Origin: Pirellulaceae bacterium
GTDB lineage: Bacteria > Planctomycetota > Planctomycetia > Pirellulales > Pirellulaceae
Direction of reading: 5' to 3'
Length of the DNA: 64,000 bases
Assembly: GCA_022448315.1 (NCBI GenBank)
Contig: JAKVCA010000017.1
Span: forward strand, 88,220 to 152,219
Shown here: in pieces, positions 22,674 to 32,374 of the stretch
How the letters are laid out: every line of letters begins with the position of its first letter
Position numbering within the stretch: the stretch's first letter is position 1
The notes under the pieces: model-generated
Seen by the model: only the letters and a program-made list of their open reading frames with translations
Told to the model about the DNA's origin: nothing
The model's database searches: none
Position numbers and translations under genes: made by a program

Positions 22674-25424
22674 TCAAGAGTGTTGAATCTTCAATCGCCC
22701 TTTTGTCGCACGCCACGCTTGCCAGCGAACCACAAGGGCAAGATAGGCGGGAAGCAAAACGGGGCGGACAATGAAGGTGTCGAGGAGTACTCCAAGTGTT
22801 AGGGCAAATCCCATTTGGATCATCCCTTGCAAGGATCCTCCTTCAGGCCGCAGCCACTCTTTGATCCCTTCAAGCTGAGGTGGTACCAAGGTGTACCAGA
22901 CAGGGCTGGTCATCGTAACGAACGTGCCCGCCATGATGATACCGCAACTGGTGATGATTCCACCTGTCTTGGTAATGGCTGTACGAAGGCCTCGGATTGG
23001 ACCGTGTTTTCTCTGTTCTTCAAAAACGCGGCTGGCAAGGTAGACGTTGTAGTCTTCACCCACCGCTACCAGGATCACGAAAAGGAAGAGCGGAACTTTC
23101 CACTCCAAGCCCGGATACCCGTCCTGGTAGCAAAATGCAAACAGCCAATCCGTGACGCCTACCGTGACAAGAAAGCTGAGCAACACGGAAAAAATCATGT
23201 AGGCACAGATAACCGGGTGTTTCAAAATCACGACCAGAACCGCGAAGACAACGATCACAACCAGGAATTGAATCCTGCTCGTATCTTTTCGGGTGACGGT
23301 GCGCAAGTCGCGAATCGCTGCGGTGGTTCCTGCGACGTCGAATCGAGTGGCATACCATGCTGAATCAGGGTCAGCCGCCAATTCTTCCAAGATGGTTGAA
23401 ATTTCATTCAGTGTCTCCGTTGAATTCAGAGAGAACAGATCGGACTTCAACACGACGTCAAATTTTACGACCCAGGGTGATTCGGTATCTCCCGGGACAG
23501 AAATAAACAGGGATTGAACCGAGGGAAGTGAACGCATGACCTGCTGTGTCGGGTCACTCGGTTTTCCTCGATGGCCCAGCGGGGCCTGAAGGCTGCGGAC
23601 ATAGTCCACACCCTCTATGGACTCAATCCGAGTTGCCAGGAGACTTGACTTGTCTTGGAGTTCGATGATTGCTTCGTCATTTTGGGGTCGGCCTTCCGTC
23701 CCCGGCAATTTGGCCAGCACCATGACCGGGCCACTTTCGCCGATAGGAAAATACTGTTTAAGAACCTCGGTGCCTTCTCGGCTCGGGCGTTGACTGTCTA
23801 AACCTGCCAACAGATCGTAGGTGATGCGTTGGGTACTCGCCTGGCCGTGGATCGCTGGAACAGCAAGAAGAATCAACGCTACGGAGAGAATGGAACCGGG
23901 ATACCTCACGACTAAATACGCCACTCTGTCCCAGATTTTCTGGCTCGAGCGACTCAAGGAGTCGAGCATCGCGGTGAGCCCCGGAATGCGTGGGGACCAG
24001 AATACAGTTTTGCCAAAGGCTGCCAGTAAAGCGGGAGTGAGTGTCAAACACGCCAGGAGCGTGACGGAGAGAGCCATGCCAATCGCGGGGCCGCTATTAC
24101 TGAGCTTGCCGAAACTGGCGAAGATCATGGTTCCAAGGCCTAGGATCGTTGTCAGGGCACTCGCGATGAGCGCGACACTGACTTGATTCAGCGATTGACT
24201 GAGTGCTTCTTGATGGTCAGGAAATTTAGAACCATTCTCGCGAAGACGAGAGATCAGGAAGAGGCAAAAATCGGTGCCCGTACCAAACAGTATGACCACA
24301 ATGAAGATCTTGGTGGTCTTGAAGAGGCTGAGATACGGTCCCGAGGGGCCTTCAATCTGGCTGATGAGAGCCAGAGTATGCAAAGCAATATCGAGGGAAA
24401 CGCCGATGGTTACCAAAGGGACGATGACCAGGAGCGGGGAGCGGTAGACGGTGATCAGAATGATTGTGACAAGGATGAGAGTGAACCACTCGGTGTTCCG
24501 AACACTGTCCGCACTTGCAAGCAGCAGATCGCTTCCCACTGCCGCGGAACCGGAAATCGAGAGGTCCAGTCCAGTGATCGCCTGGTCGCGGGTCCACGCT
24601 TCGACAGCCTCCAACTCGCGTTGGACGATTTCGAATAATCCTACGTTTCCAACCGCGAGGAACTCCGTGTCGAGATGGATGACCAGCAACCGCGCGACTG
24701 CTTCTTTGCCCTTGATCCGCATCAGTGCGGGACCAATTCCCTCGGTCTGCCAACTCCATATTTTTGAAATGGGAAGTTCCAAAAACTCCGCAGGAAAGGC
24801 GGAGCCTTGCAGTTCGGCCAGAGCAGGGTCAATATCTTTGGCATTGGCAAGATCTTCATCAGCGGCGGCTTGTTCCCCAAGGCGGGTATAAACCAACGAG
24901 CGATTGTAGAGGGCCAACGCAAGTGGATCGTAGGTGCCAGAATCGAAGTAGGCAGCCGCAGTGTCATCCGGCACCGCCTTAAACTGGTAAAGTTCCTGAG
25001 TAAGGGAAATCGTCCGGTTTAAGTTGGCCAGGGCTTTTTGAGCAAATTCCAGTTTCTTTTTTAAGGTGTCCTCATTGTCGCCAGCGGCGACTCGGGATTG
25101 GCCCAACTGCGAAATGCCCGCCATCAAGTGGAGTCTTCGCGAAAGATCGTAGGCGACGTAGACATCTCCGGGTGCAACGTTTCCCGCTGGCCTTGCCACG
25201 ATTCCAACGAGATGGCTTTGCATTGCAAGTTCCGGGAAGGAACCGGACAGGGTTTCCTGTCCAACCACACTCGGGCTCTCATCAGGTAAATACTGAAAAT
25301 CGCCGTCCTTTGTGATTTCATCCCATGCGGGTGCGGCCCATCTCAGAGTGATGAGCAGCCCGACCCAAAAGGTGAGTACAAGGGGCCAGTGGCGAATTAG
25401 CAGACGATGGAGGGTTAACATCAT
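22674..25424 (-). CDS. MMPL-family RND transporter
   Basis: 916 residues with the duplicated RND/MMPL plan: TM1 (about 11-30), a large extracytoplasmic loop, a cluster of five or six TM segments (about 310-470), a second large loop, and a closing TM cluster (about 695-895). Marks are GTGTDFCLFLISRLREN and VAVGEDYNVYLASRVFEEQRKHG, the conserved GxxxDY-type relay positions of MMPL proteins. It should export a lipid or other hydrophobic molecule using the proton gradient. The first loop carries an unusual helical insert (about 100-210) with a TPR-like ALYNRSLVYTRLGEQAAADEDLANAKDIDP. The gene is monocistronic and converges on epmA. Confidence 0.9.
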   Translation of the reverse strand: MMLTLHRLLIRHWPLVLTFWVGLLITLRWAAPAWDEITKDGDFQYLPDESPSVVGQETLSGSFPELAMQSHLVGIVARPAGNVAPGDVYVAYDLSRRLHLMAGISQLGQSRVAAGDNEDTLKKKLEFAQKALANLNRTISLTQELYQFKAVPDDTAAAYFDSGTYDPLALALYNRSLVYTRLGEQAAADEDLANAKDIDPALAELQGSAFPAEFLELPISKIWSWQTEGIGPALMRIKGKEAVARLLVIHLDTEFLAVGNVGLFEIVQRELEAVEAWTRDQAITGLDLSISGSAAVGSDLLLASADSVRNTEWFTLILVTIILITVYRSPLLVIVPLVTIGVSLDIALHTLALISQIEGPSGPYLSLFKTTKIFIVVILFGTGTDFCLFLISRLRENGSKFPDHQEALSQSLNQVSVALIASALTTILGLGTMIFASFGKLSNSGPAIGMALSVTLLACLTLTPALLAAFGKTVFWSPRIPGLTAMLDSLSRSSQKIWDRVAYLVVRYPGSILSVALILLAVPAIHGQASTQRITYDLLAGLDSQRPSREGTEVLKQYFPIGESGPVMVLAKLPGTEGRPQNDEAIIELQDKSSLLATRIESIEGVDYVRSLQAPLGHRGKPSDPTQQVMRSLPSVQSLFISVPGDTESPWVVKFDVVLKSDLFSLNSTETLNEISTILEELAADPDSAWYATRFDVAGTTAAIRDLRTVTRKDTSRIQFLVVIVVFAVLVVILKHPVICAYMIFSVLLSFLVTVGVTDWLFAFCYQDGYPGLEWKVPLFLFVILVAVGEDYNVYLASRVFEEQRKHGPIRGLRTAITKTGGIITSCGIIMAGTFVTMTSPVWYTLVPPQLEGIKEWLRPEGGSLQGMIQMGFALTLGVLLDTFIVRPVLLPAYLALVVRWQAWRATKGRLKIQHS

Positions 25425-25656
25425 GACGTGAGGACAACAACCTCAGGTGAGGCGTGTTGAGGAAAGGGGCGATGGACTTGAGGTCAGCCCAGAAAGTTGC
25501 TGCGGGCCACAAGTCGAGACTCTAGGACCGCTGTTGGTTTGCCCCGGTATAAGCTTTTTAAATCTGCTACGTGTCGTTGAGTTGCTTTGTCTCTTTCTTA
25601 AGTCTGAAAGGCTTCAGAGTGGGGCTGGGGACAATTCTATGTCCGGCCGGGATGAT

Positions 25657-26868
25657 TCACCGGAGATGCTGGGAAATTTCCAACTCCCGAAACTCACGGT
25701 TGTACATGAAATGAAGATCATCGACGTTGTCGAAAAGGTGGACCAGCAAAGCCGCACGGGCCCACATGCCGTTCCTTGCCTGACGGAAGTACATTGCTCT
25801 TGGGTCCTCGTCGATCACCGTCGGGATCTCGCCCACAACACTGTCGCGAGGAAAAGGATGGAGAATTGGCGCGTAGGATTTCATTCTCGCGACTCTCTCC
25901 GGGCTCAGTCGGAAATGGGACAAATCAATTTTGTCGATTTCGTCACTTTCACTTCCCTTGTTATGTTCCCGCTGGATGCGAGTCATGTAGAGGCAGTCAA
26001 TCTGTTCCAAAACAGGTTTGCCATTGATTGTGGCATCCAGAGAATCGAATTCCTGAATTTCAATCCCGGAGTCAATCAGTTGTCTTCTCAGGTTAGGGTC
26101 CAGTTGCAGCGTGTCGTGCTCCGGGGCAATAAAGAACAACTTGATGTCGTCAAATAAAGTCAGTAGTTCGACGAGCGAACGAACCGTTCGCCCCCGGCCG
26201 AGGTCACCGCAAAAGGCGTAAGTCTTCTGGTCAGGGCCCAATGTCAGGTCGGTGTAACATTTCCGGAGTTCCATAAACCGTGAACGACGGTCCTGTTCAT
26301 CGTGGTCAAACTGGAACGTTCTTTGAATTGTGTACACGTCGAGCAACGCCTGCGTGGGGTGTTGATCAGTCCCTGCGCCGCCGTTGATGATGGGAACGGA
26401 CCGCCTCTCTTGACGCTCCAGGTCATTCATGAGGTAGCCGCAACACTCCGCAAAATTTGGAATCTTGCTCCTCATGATGATCAAGTCGAAATAACTGGAG
26501 AACATCCTGATGGAGTCGATTGGGGATTCACGTTTTACTTCTGAAGATGTACTTGGATCTCGGACCTCGTTGCAGGTCAACCCAAGGATCTGGCAGGCGG
26601 CCATGAAGGAAAGAAAGGTGCGGGTCGAGGGTTGCGTGAAATAAAGCATCGCCCGTTTATGAGAGAGCAGGCTTCTTAATTGGTCACTGCCCTGCTTGCT
26701 CTTCGCGAGTTCCCGGATCATGTCCGCCATGCGGCACAGTCGTTCGAGCAACTCGCGACTGAATTGCGCCGAGAACAGCACATGTTTTAATCGACCGTCT
26801 CGCTGAAATTCGTTGGCCCGCATTCGGACCGGACGACTAAGCCGTCTGTCGAAATCGGACAAATCCAT
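25657..26868 (-). CDS. pyrB: Aspartate carbamoyltransferase, long form
   Basis: 403 residues, about 90 more than the classical catalytic chain. It condenses carbamoyl phosphate and aspartate to carbamoyl aspartate in pyrimidine synthesis. Key motifs: QPSTRTFLSF (carbamoyl phosphate site), STSSEVKRESPIDSIRMFSSY (Ser and Lys of the 80s loop), GTDQHPTQALLDVYT, YMTRIQRE and ILHPFPRDSV (the HPLPR-type loop). Extra length is at the N-terminus (about 35 residues) and in insertions such as FQFDHDEQDRRSRFMELRKCYTD. AGGGG lies about eight bases before the ATG. No pyrI regulatory gene or pyrC is adjacent, so it is probably unlinked and possibly unregulated by nucleotides. Confidence 0.9.
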   Translation of the reverse strand: MDLSDFDRRLSRPVRMRANEFQRDGRLKHVLFSAQFSRELLERLCRMADMIRELAKSKQGSDQLRSLLSHKRAMLYFTQPSTRTFLSFMAACQILGLTCNEVRDPSTSSEVKRESPIDSIRMFSSYFDLIIMRSKIPNFAECCGYLMNDLERQERRSVPIINGGAGTDQHPTQALLDVYTIQRTFQFDHDEQDRRSRFMELRKCYTDLTLGPDQKTYAFCGDLGRGRTVRSLVELLTLFDDIKLFFIAPEHDTLQLDPNLRRQLIDSGIEIQEFDSLDATINGKPVLEQIDCLYMTRIQREHNKGSESDEIDKIDLSHFRLSPERVARMKSYAPILHPFPRDSVVGEIPTVIDEDPRAMYFRQARNGMWARAALLVHLFDNVDDLHFMYNREFRELEISQHLR

Positions 26869-27396
26869 AACGCTATCCCCTCAACCGGAATGAATTCTTC
26901 AGGGCTCAAAGATCGGGCGGTCCAAGTGTCACCCATACCTCCCATGGAGAACCCGAAACGCCTCGATGACTTCAGCGGCTTGCGGGGTCATGGTAGACCG
27001 GATCGGCGGCAGATGTCCCGGCCCGCCAATTTTAACGCCGCGAAAACGTCCCCCCGCATCTATTTTTCCTAAAGTCTTTCAAAAGATACTCTTTTTGCAG
27101 GTGTTCGACCATTGGGCAGGTTTCAGCATTCGAGTCGGTGTATCGATTTTCCATGAGCTTTTCCGACGGTGAATGCCGATTCTGATTAAGCTATGGGCCG
27201 CCGTGCTTGGTGTCATGGTATGAAAAAACAGTGGTTCTCCCATGTGAACCGGTTGTCGCTTCGTGGGGGGCTCGATGAAATTTCGATTCGACGCTCTGGA
27301 TGCGAAACTGCACCTTCGCTGGCGAGGGGCCCTCGAAGGTATCTGCAAGAGCGTAGTAAAGTCAAAATCGAGAAGAGGAATGGAGGGACAGCAGAG
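26869..27396. other. Divergent intergenic region
   Basis: This 528-bp gap separates pyrB (minus) from the lyase gene (plus). The lyase frame is open back to 27193, but that part is Arg/Ser-rich, has no recognisable start signal and looks non-coding. I see no attenuator hairpin, RNA gene or repeat. Confidence 0.35.
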
Positions 27397-28413
27397 ATGC
27401 AACGTACCGGGAAGCTAAAGGGAATCTTTACCCCGAATATTGTCCCGTTAGATTCTCATGGAGAGATTTATGAGGACGAGCTGCGACGCTACGTGGACTG
27501 GCTGATTGATCAGGGGGTCCACGGTTTGTACCCGAACGGGTCAACCGGCGAATTTACCCGCTTCACCCCTGAAGAACGTCGGCGAATCATCGAGATCATG
27601 GCCGATCAAACCGCCGGTCGTGTCCCTATCCTTGCCGGGGCGGCTGAGGCAAATGTGAAAGAAACGATCCACGCCTGCGAATATTACTATGAACTGGGAG
27701 TGACAGCCGTTGCGATTGTTTCCCCTTTCTACTATCGCTTGACGCCGGATGGGGTTTACGCCTACTTCAAAGAAATTGCGGACCGATCTCCGATCGATAT
27801 CACACTCTACAACATCCCCATGTTCGCATCGCCAATTGATGTACCTACGGTTCGTCGACTGGCGGAGGAGTGTCCCAAAGTGGCGGCTATCAAAGACTCT
27901 TCCGGGGACTTGCCGCACATGATGAGGATGATTGCCGAAGTGCGGCCGATTCGACCCGACTTCTCCTTTATGACGGGATGGGACGCGGCACTGATGCCCA
28001 TGTTACTGGTGGGCTGTGATGGTGGAACAAATGCCACCAGCGGGGTTGTCCCCGAGATTACTCGCCGACTCTACGATCTGACGGTCAATGGAGATATTGA
28101 TGAGGCTAGGGAACTTCAATACCGCCTTCTCCCCCTGTTCGACACCATGCTTTATTCGGCCGAGTTCCCGGAGGGGTTTCGAGCGGCGATGCGGATCCGT
28201 GGGTTCGATCCTGGACAAGGTCGTCAACCGCAGTCGGAGGTTCAGCAACTTGCGTTAGAGAAACTGACCCGGCAGATTCAGTGTCTTCTTGCCAATGAGG
28301 GTTACACGGGAGAGCCAACAGAGGGATGTGTTGTTTCTCCTGAGGTGGATCCGGAACAGGTGGCGAGAATCGTCCGCCAGGTGATGGGGCAACTCGACAA
28401 TCGTCATGGTTAG
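27397..28413 (+). CDS. Dihydrodipicolinate synthase/N-acetylneuraminate lyase family, with encapsulation-peptide-like tail
   Basis: 338 residues from ATG 27397 (GGAGGG about 11 bases upstream). The (beta/alpha)8 class I aldolase core is complete: [11 protein letters not shown] (family GTTGE loop), catalytic Tyr138 in LYNIPMF and Schiff-base Lys166 in AAIKDSSGD. It should cleave or form a 2-oxo acid such as pyruvate plus an aldehyde. Substrate-specific residues do not settle whether it is DapA, NanA or a sugar-acid aldolase. After the core, a flexible linker (about 300-315, [10 protein letters not shown]) leads to residues 316-334, [16 protein letters not shown]. That amphipathic helix resembles the encapsulation peptides that carry enzymes into bacterial microcompartments. 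No shell gene lies nearby. Confidence 0.85.
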   Translation: MQRTGKLKGIFTPNIVPLDSHGEIYEDELRRYVDWLIDQGVHGLYPNGSTGEFTRFTPEERRRIIEIMADQTAGRVPILAGAAEANVKETIHACEYYYELGVTAVAIVSPFYYRLTPDGVYAYFKEIADRSPIDITLYNIPMFASPIDVPTVRRLAEECPKVAAIKDSSGDLPHMMRMIAEVRPIRPDFSFMTGWDAALMPMLLVGCDGGTNATSGVVPEITRRLYDLTVNGDIDEARELQYRLLPLFDTMLYSAEFPEGFRAAMRIRGFDPGQGRQPQSEVQQLALEKLTRQIQCLLANEGYTGEPTEGCVVSPEVDPEQVARIVRQVMGQLDNRHG

Positions 28414-28530
28414 GTTTTTTGGGTGACGCGGACGTTTGCGCCACCTCGAATCGACTGCCTGATAGGCGATTCCTCGGAGCTCACCGCGACCGGGGCCAGA
28501 GTCGTCGGACATCGACCGGTCGGCTCGATT

Positions 28531-30312
28531 TCAGGCATCCTCTTCGGTGGATATTCCACGGGCCGTTCCTGATTTGCGTGTTTCACGCCATTTCAGGAAA
28601 TCTTCGAGTGGGAGCGTGTTCAAAACGCGAGAGGGAGTCAATCCCCCTCGACGCGCCTGGAGAATCCCGTATCGAAGAACGTCTAGGCCATCCGTGCTGT
28701 GGGCATCGCTGTTGATGACGATGGGGATCCCAAGTTCGGTAGCGTGCATCAGCTGGATGTCGTTCAGGTCAAGTCGCATTGGGTTCGCATTGATCTCCAA
28801 CGCTTTACCGTATTCAGCACACGTCGTCATGACCCTTCGAAGGTCGACGGCGTAAGGTTCCCGCTTGAGTAGCAAGCGGCCTGTCGGATGAGCAATCGCA
28901 TCCACCTCGGGGTGTCGGATGGCTTCCAGAATCCGTTCCGTAATCTGTTCGAGGGATTGTTGCTGGCCATAGTGGATCGCACCAAGGACCCAGTCTCCCT
29001 GAGCAAGCACTTCGTCGGGCAAGTCCATGCCACCTTGTTCCAGAATGTCGCACTCAATTCCTTTGAGGATACGAAAGCTGCCATCGAGCTTGGCGTTCAG
29101 ATCGTCAATCTGGTCCCATTGTTCCAAAAGGCGATCCGGAGTGAGGCCTCGCGCCATGGAAACTCGCTGGGAGTGATCGGTAATCGCAATGTACTGAAGC
29201 CCGCGACTTCTCGCAGCTTCGACCATTTCTTCCAGCGTTCCTTTACCATCGGTGGCGGTCGTATGCATATGCAGGTCGCCAAGCAAATCGTTCGCGTCAA
29301 TCAAGCGGTTCATGGTGTGAGCGGAATTCGTGGAAAACTCAATGCGATTCTCACGCAATTCCGGAGGTATCCACGATAAGCCCAGAGTCTCATAAACTTC
29401 GGTTTCCGTTTGTCCCGAGACATAGACTTCCTCTTCGCCGCTCGTGTCGAATACTCCCCATTCGTTAAGCCTGAGCTGTTTCTGCTTCGCCAGACCTCGA
29501 AGTGCAACATTATGCTCTTTGGAACCTGTGAAGTAGGCGAGCGCGGCACCAAAGCTTTCCCGTGGTACGACACGGAGGTCAATTTGAAAGGCCTTTTTGG
29601 TTCGAACAGACATCTTGGTATCGCCGCGGACGGTCACGCTTGCGATTTCCGTAAATTCACCGAAATGATCCATCACCTCGGGTCCTGCCTGTGAAACCAC
29701 CAAGACATCCAGGTCACCGACGGTTTCTTTGCCTCTGCGATAACTCCCTGCAAACTCAAGCTCCTGAATCGCCTTGCACTTTTTAAGGTGAGTACGCAAA
29801 CGTTGCACAAGTTCATCGGCGGTTGCCCAGTAAATTCTTTCATTGGCTGCCGCAGCGATCTGGATTCCATCGAGGATCGCCTGTTGAGTCTTTGCCCCAA
29901 AGCCCTTCAGATTTTTTACCCTGTCGTTTCGACAGGCTTCCGCCAGGTCCTCAAGGGACTGGACATCCAGTTCTTTGTACAGCACTGCGGCCTTCTTTGG
30001 CCCCATTCCAGGGACTCGGAGCAGGTCCAGAACGCTCTCGGGAATCGTTGCCTTCAGTTCCTGCAACTGAGGGAGTTCACCCGTGTCGACCAATACCTTG
30101 ATTTTTTTCGCAACAGCATCACCAATCCCCGGAATGTCAGTCAGGTCAAAACTCTCATTTCTGGCGAGGTCGGCCACGGACTCGGGGTAATCCTCAATCA
30201 CTCGTACGCTGTTGCGGTAAGCGCGGATGCGAAAGGGATTTGTGCCACCAAATTCAAGGAGATCGGCAAGCTCCTGAAAGTGCTCAGCAATCTGGGGGTT
30301 GGTTAAGCTCAT
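28531..30312 (-). CDS. polX: DNA polymerase/3'-5' exonuclease PolX
   Basis: 593 residues from ATG 30312, chosen because AGGA lies seven bases upstream. The protein starts with helix-hairpin-helix repeats (FRIRAYRNS, DIPGIGDAVAKKI, RVPGMGPKKAAVLYKEL). The family X polymerase palm follows, with GSYRRGKETVGDLDVLVV providing the catalytic aspartates. Residues about 330-580 are a PHP domain (GDLHMHTTATDGKGTLEEMVEAA, AITDHSQ, GIECDIL, INSDAHS), a metal-dependent 3'-5' exonuclease. It likely fills short gaps in base-excision repair. It converges with the lyase gene. There is no Ku or LigD gene nearby. Confidence 0.94.
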   Translation of the reverse strand: MSLTNPQIAEHFQELADLLEFGGTNPFRIRAYRNSVRVIEDYPESVADLARNESFDLTDIPGIGDAVAKKIKVLVDTGELPQLQELKATIPESVLDLLRVPGMGPKKAAVLYKELDVQSLEDLAEACRNDRVKNLKGFGAKTQQAILDGIQIAAAANERIYWATADELVQRLRTHLKKCKAIQELEFAGSYRRGKETVGDLDVLVVSQAGPEVMDHFGEFTEIASVTVRGDTKMSVRTKKAFQIDLRVVPRESFGAALAYFTGSKEHNVALRGLAKQKQLRLNEWGVFDTSGEEEVYVSGQTETEVYETLGLSWIPPELRENRIEFSTNSAHTMNRLIDANDLLGDLHMHTTATDGKGTLEEMVEAARSRGLQYIAITDHSQRVSMARGLTPDRLLEQWDQIDDLNAKLDGSFRILKGIECDILEQGGMDLPDEVLAQGDWVLGAIHYGQQQSLEQITERILEAIRHPEVDAIAHPTGRLLLKREPYAVDLRRVMTTCAEYGKALEINANPMRLDLNDIQLMHATELGIPIVINSDAHSTDGLDVLRYGILQARRGGLTPSRVLNTLPLEDFLKWRETRKSGTARGISTEEDA

Positions 30313-30798
30313 GGTGGTGTCCTGCATCACGTGGGAGACGGCGTTGAGTCTCCAGTGGAACGAATTCTCCTCTCAGTGAAAAGGTGCTTGGCCGAAGTGG
30401 ATTCAAACGAAAACCGGACCCAAAACAGAGTCGAATTTGAGTCGTTCCCATTTCCTTAATCTGCTGGATCAACTTCGAGGTTGCCTGACAAAAACGGGGT
30501 GGGTGGAACAATGGATGCGAGGCGTGAGCGGGCCATTTGAACGGAGGTGCACTCCTGAAACAGCCTTTTCTTCACATGGTTGGACGTCCAAAAGAAGTGG
30601 ATTGCCGATTGTACTCAGGGATTTGTGATTCAAGTTGCCTCATTTACCTCGGGCGTGACATGCTGATGGTTGTCAGTTTGACGTTCGCGGGTGATGATAG
30701 AAAGACTGAAGAGGGCGGGTCCTGTAAGATCACGCCATGTGTGCAGGGCCGCCGATTTTATATGGCCGGTTGAGTTGGAGTTTATCGGAGTTCCCAAG
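30313..30798. other. Divergent intergenic region upstream of selA
   Basis: 486 bp with no recognised gene. I looked for a selenocysteine tRNA, expected as a roughly 95-nt gene with a TCA anticodon and a TTCGA T-loop; none is apparent. A frame open into selA from 30691 has no good start. The selA ribosome-binding site GGAG lies at 30786-30790. Confidence 0.35.
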
Positions 30799-32229
30799 GT
30801 GCAAAACCCACTTCGTCATTTACCCAGTGTCAACGAGTTGCTGACCGCTCCAAGCGTTAAAGTTTTGGTCGATCGAGCCAGTCACAATACCGTTGTGACT
30901 GCGGCCCGTCGCGTCCTCGATGACGTCCGCCAGCAGGTGAAGACGACGGCCCACGAAACTCAGGTGCCGACCGCATCTGAACTGGTGGATCGCATCTCCG
31001 ACTGGATCCATCAGCACGACCGTGCCACGCTGGTCCCCGTGATCAATGGCACAGGAGTTTTACTTCATACCGGATTGGGGCGGGCGCCGTTGTCGAATGT
31101 GGCGGTTCAAGCGGTCGATCAGATTGCTCGAGGTTATTGCAGTCTGGAAGTCGATATTGCGTCGGGGAAACGCTCGCAGAGAAACCAGTCGGTTGAAAGT
31201 GACCTGACGGAATTGACTGGAGCCGAAGCGTCGGGTGTCGTCAATAACAACTCGGCAGCGACGCTCTTGACACTGTCTGCCTTGGCACAAGGGAAAGAGG
31301 TGATCGTATCACGTGGGCAGTTGGTTGAAATCGGTGGCAACTTTCGATTGCCGGACGTGATGACCGCCTGTGGGGCGACACTGAGGGAGGTGGGTACAAC
31401 GAACAAAACCCGGCTTTCAGATTACGAATCGGCCATAAATGAAAACACTGGGGCCATCATGCTTGTCCATCCCAGTAATTACAGAGTCGTTGGGTTTACG
31501 GAGTCGGTCACGATCGAAGCTCTGGCCGCTTTAGGCCAGAAACACCAAATACCAGTGGTGGACGACATCGGTTCGGGCGCGATTGTCAATTTTGAGCGGT
31601 ACAAATTGTTTGACGAGCCTCATGCACCTACCAGCATTAAAAAGGGGGCTGACCTTGTTTTGTTCAGCGGGGACAAGCTCGTGGGGGGGCCTCAAGCCGG
31701 GATTATCTGCGGAAAAAAGAAGTGGGTTGAGAAGTTGACGCAGCACCCGATGATGAGGGCGATGCGGGTGGACAAAATGACTCTCGCCGCGCTTGCTGCG
31801 ACGCTGAAGATTTATCGGGATGAGAAACGGGCACAGATGGAGATCCCATTACTCGCCATGCTTGAGACTTCTGTCGAGAATCTGAAGCTGCGAGCCGACC
31901 GAATCAAGACCCAGTTGAAGCCTGCAGCGTTTGATGGATTCATTGAGGCGGTGCCGACTTCCTCAACTTTAGGAGGGGGCACCTTGCCGACGCAACAAAT
32001 TGATTCGTGGGGCATCCGTATCGACGGTCAGGTGGCCTCAGCAGATCGCGTGGCGGAACAATTGCGCAATGGTCAGCCCTCAATTTTTGGCCGCGTGTCG
32101 GAGGGGGCTTATTGGATTGACCTTAGAACGGTCTCGCCGGACGAAGATTCGCATCTGGTGACCGCGATTGAGGGTCTCGCGAAATCCACTGCGACAGACG
32201 GAGAGTCGGAAGCCAGTGCGGAGTCCTAG
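30799..32229 (+). CDS. selA: L-seryl-tRNA(Sec) selenium transferase SelA
   Basis: 476 residues from GTG 30799, eight bases after GGAG. SelA converts seryl-tRNA(Sec) to selenocysteinyl-tRNA(Sec) using selenophosphate and PLP. Marks: LPSVNELL, VINGTGVLLHTGLGRAPLS, VNNNSAATLLTL, LVEIGGNFRLPDVM, VGTTNKTRLSDYE, DDIGSGAI and the PLP lysine in FSGDKLVGGPQAGII. The protein is full length. In many bacteria selB follows directly; here the next gene is an unrelated secreted protein, so selB, selD and selC must be elsewhere. The presence of selA implies that some UGA codons in this genome are read as selenocysteine. Confidence 0.96.
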   Translation: MQNPLRHLPSVNELLTAPSVKVLVDRASHNTVVTAARRVLDDVRQQVKTTAHETQVPTASELVDRISDWIHQHDRATLVPVINGTGVLLHTGLGRAPLSNVAVQAVDQIARGYCSLEVDIASGKRSQRNQSVESDLTELTGAEASGVVNNNSAATLLTLSALAQGKEVIVSRGQLVEIGGNFRLPDVMTACGATLREVGTTNKTRLSDYESAINENTGAIMLVHPSNYRVVGFTESVTIEALAALGQKHQIPVVDDIGSGAIVNFERYKLFDEPHAPTSIKKGADLVLFSGDKLVGGPQAGIICGKKKWVEKLTQHPMMRAMRVDKMTLAALAATLKIYRDEKRAQMEIPLLAMLETSVENLKLRADRIKTQLKPAAFDGFIEAVPTSSTLGGGTLPTQQIDSWGIRIDGQVASADRVAEQLRNGQPSIFGRVSEGAYWIDLRTVSPDEDSHLVTAIEGLAKSTATDGESEASAES

Positions 32230-32374
32230 AGGCTGAGCCAGATAATCGATTAATCCAATGAAAAAAAGTGAGAAGCCTCTGGCCATTCACTGGCTCGCCA
32301 GCGACGATATTTGAAGAACTATCTTTGGTGATTTTGTCCTGCAACCTTTCATTCAATTTCAACGTTTACGAGCC

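Noticed and set aside
25447-26157. 236-codon open frame on the plus strand
   Set aside because: Antisense to pyrB, which carries all the catalytic motifs; the overlapping frame is explained by its codon bias.
30313-30798. Possible selenocysteine tRNA next to selA
   Set aside because: No T-loop TTCGA, long acceptor stem or TCA anticodon arm in a plausible arrangement.
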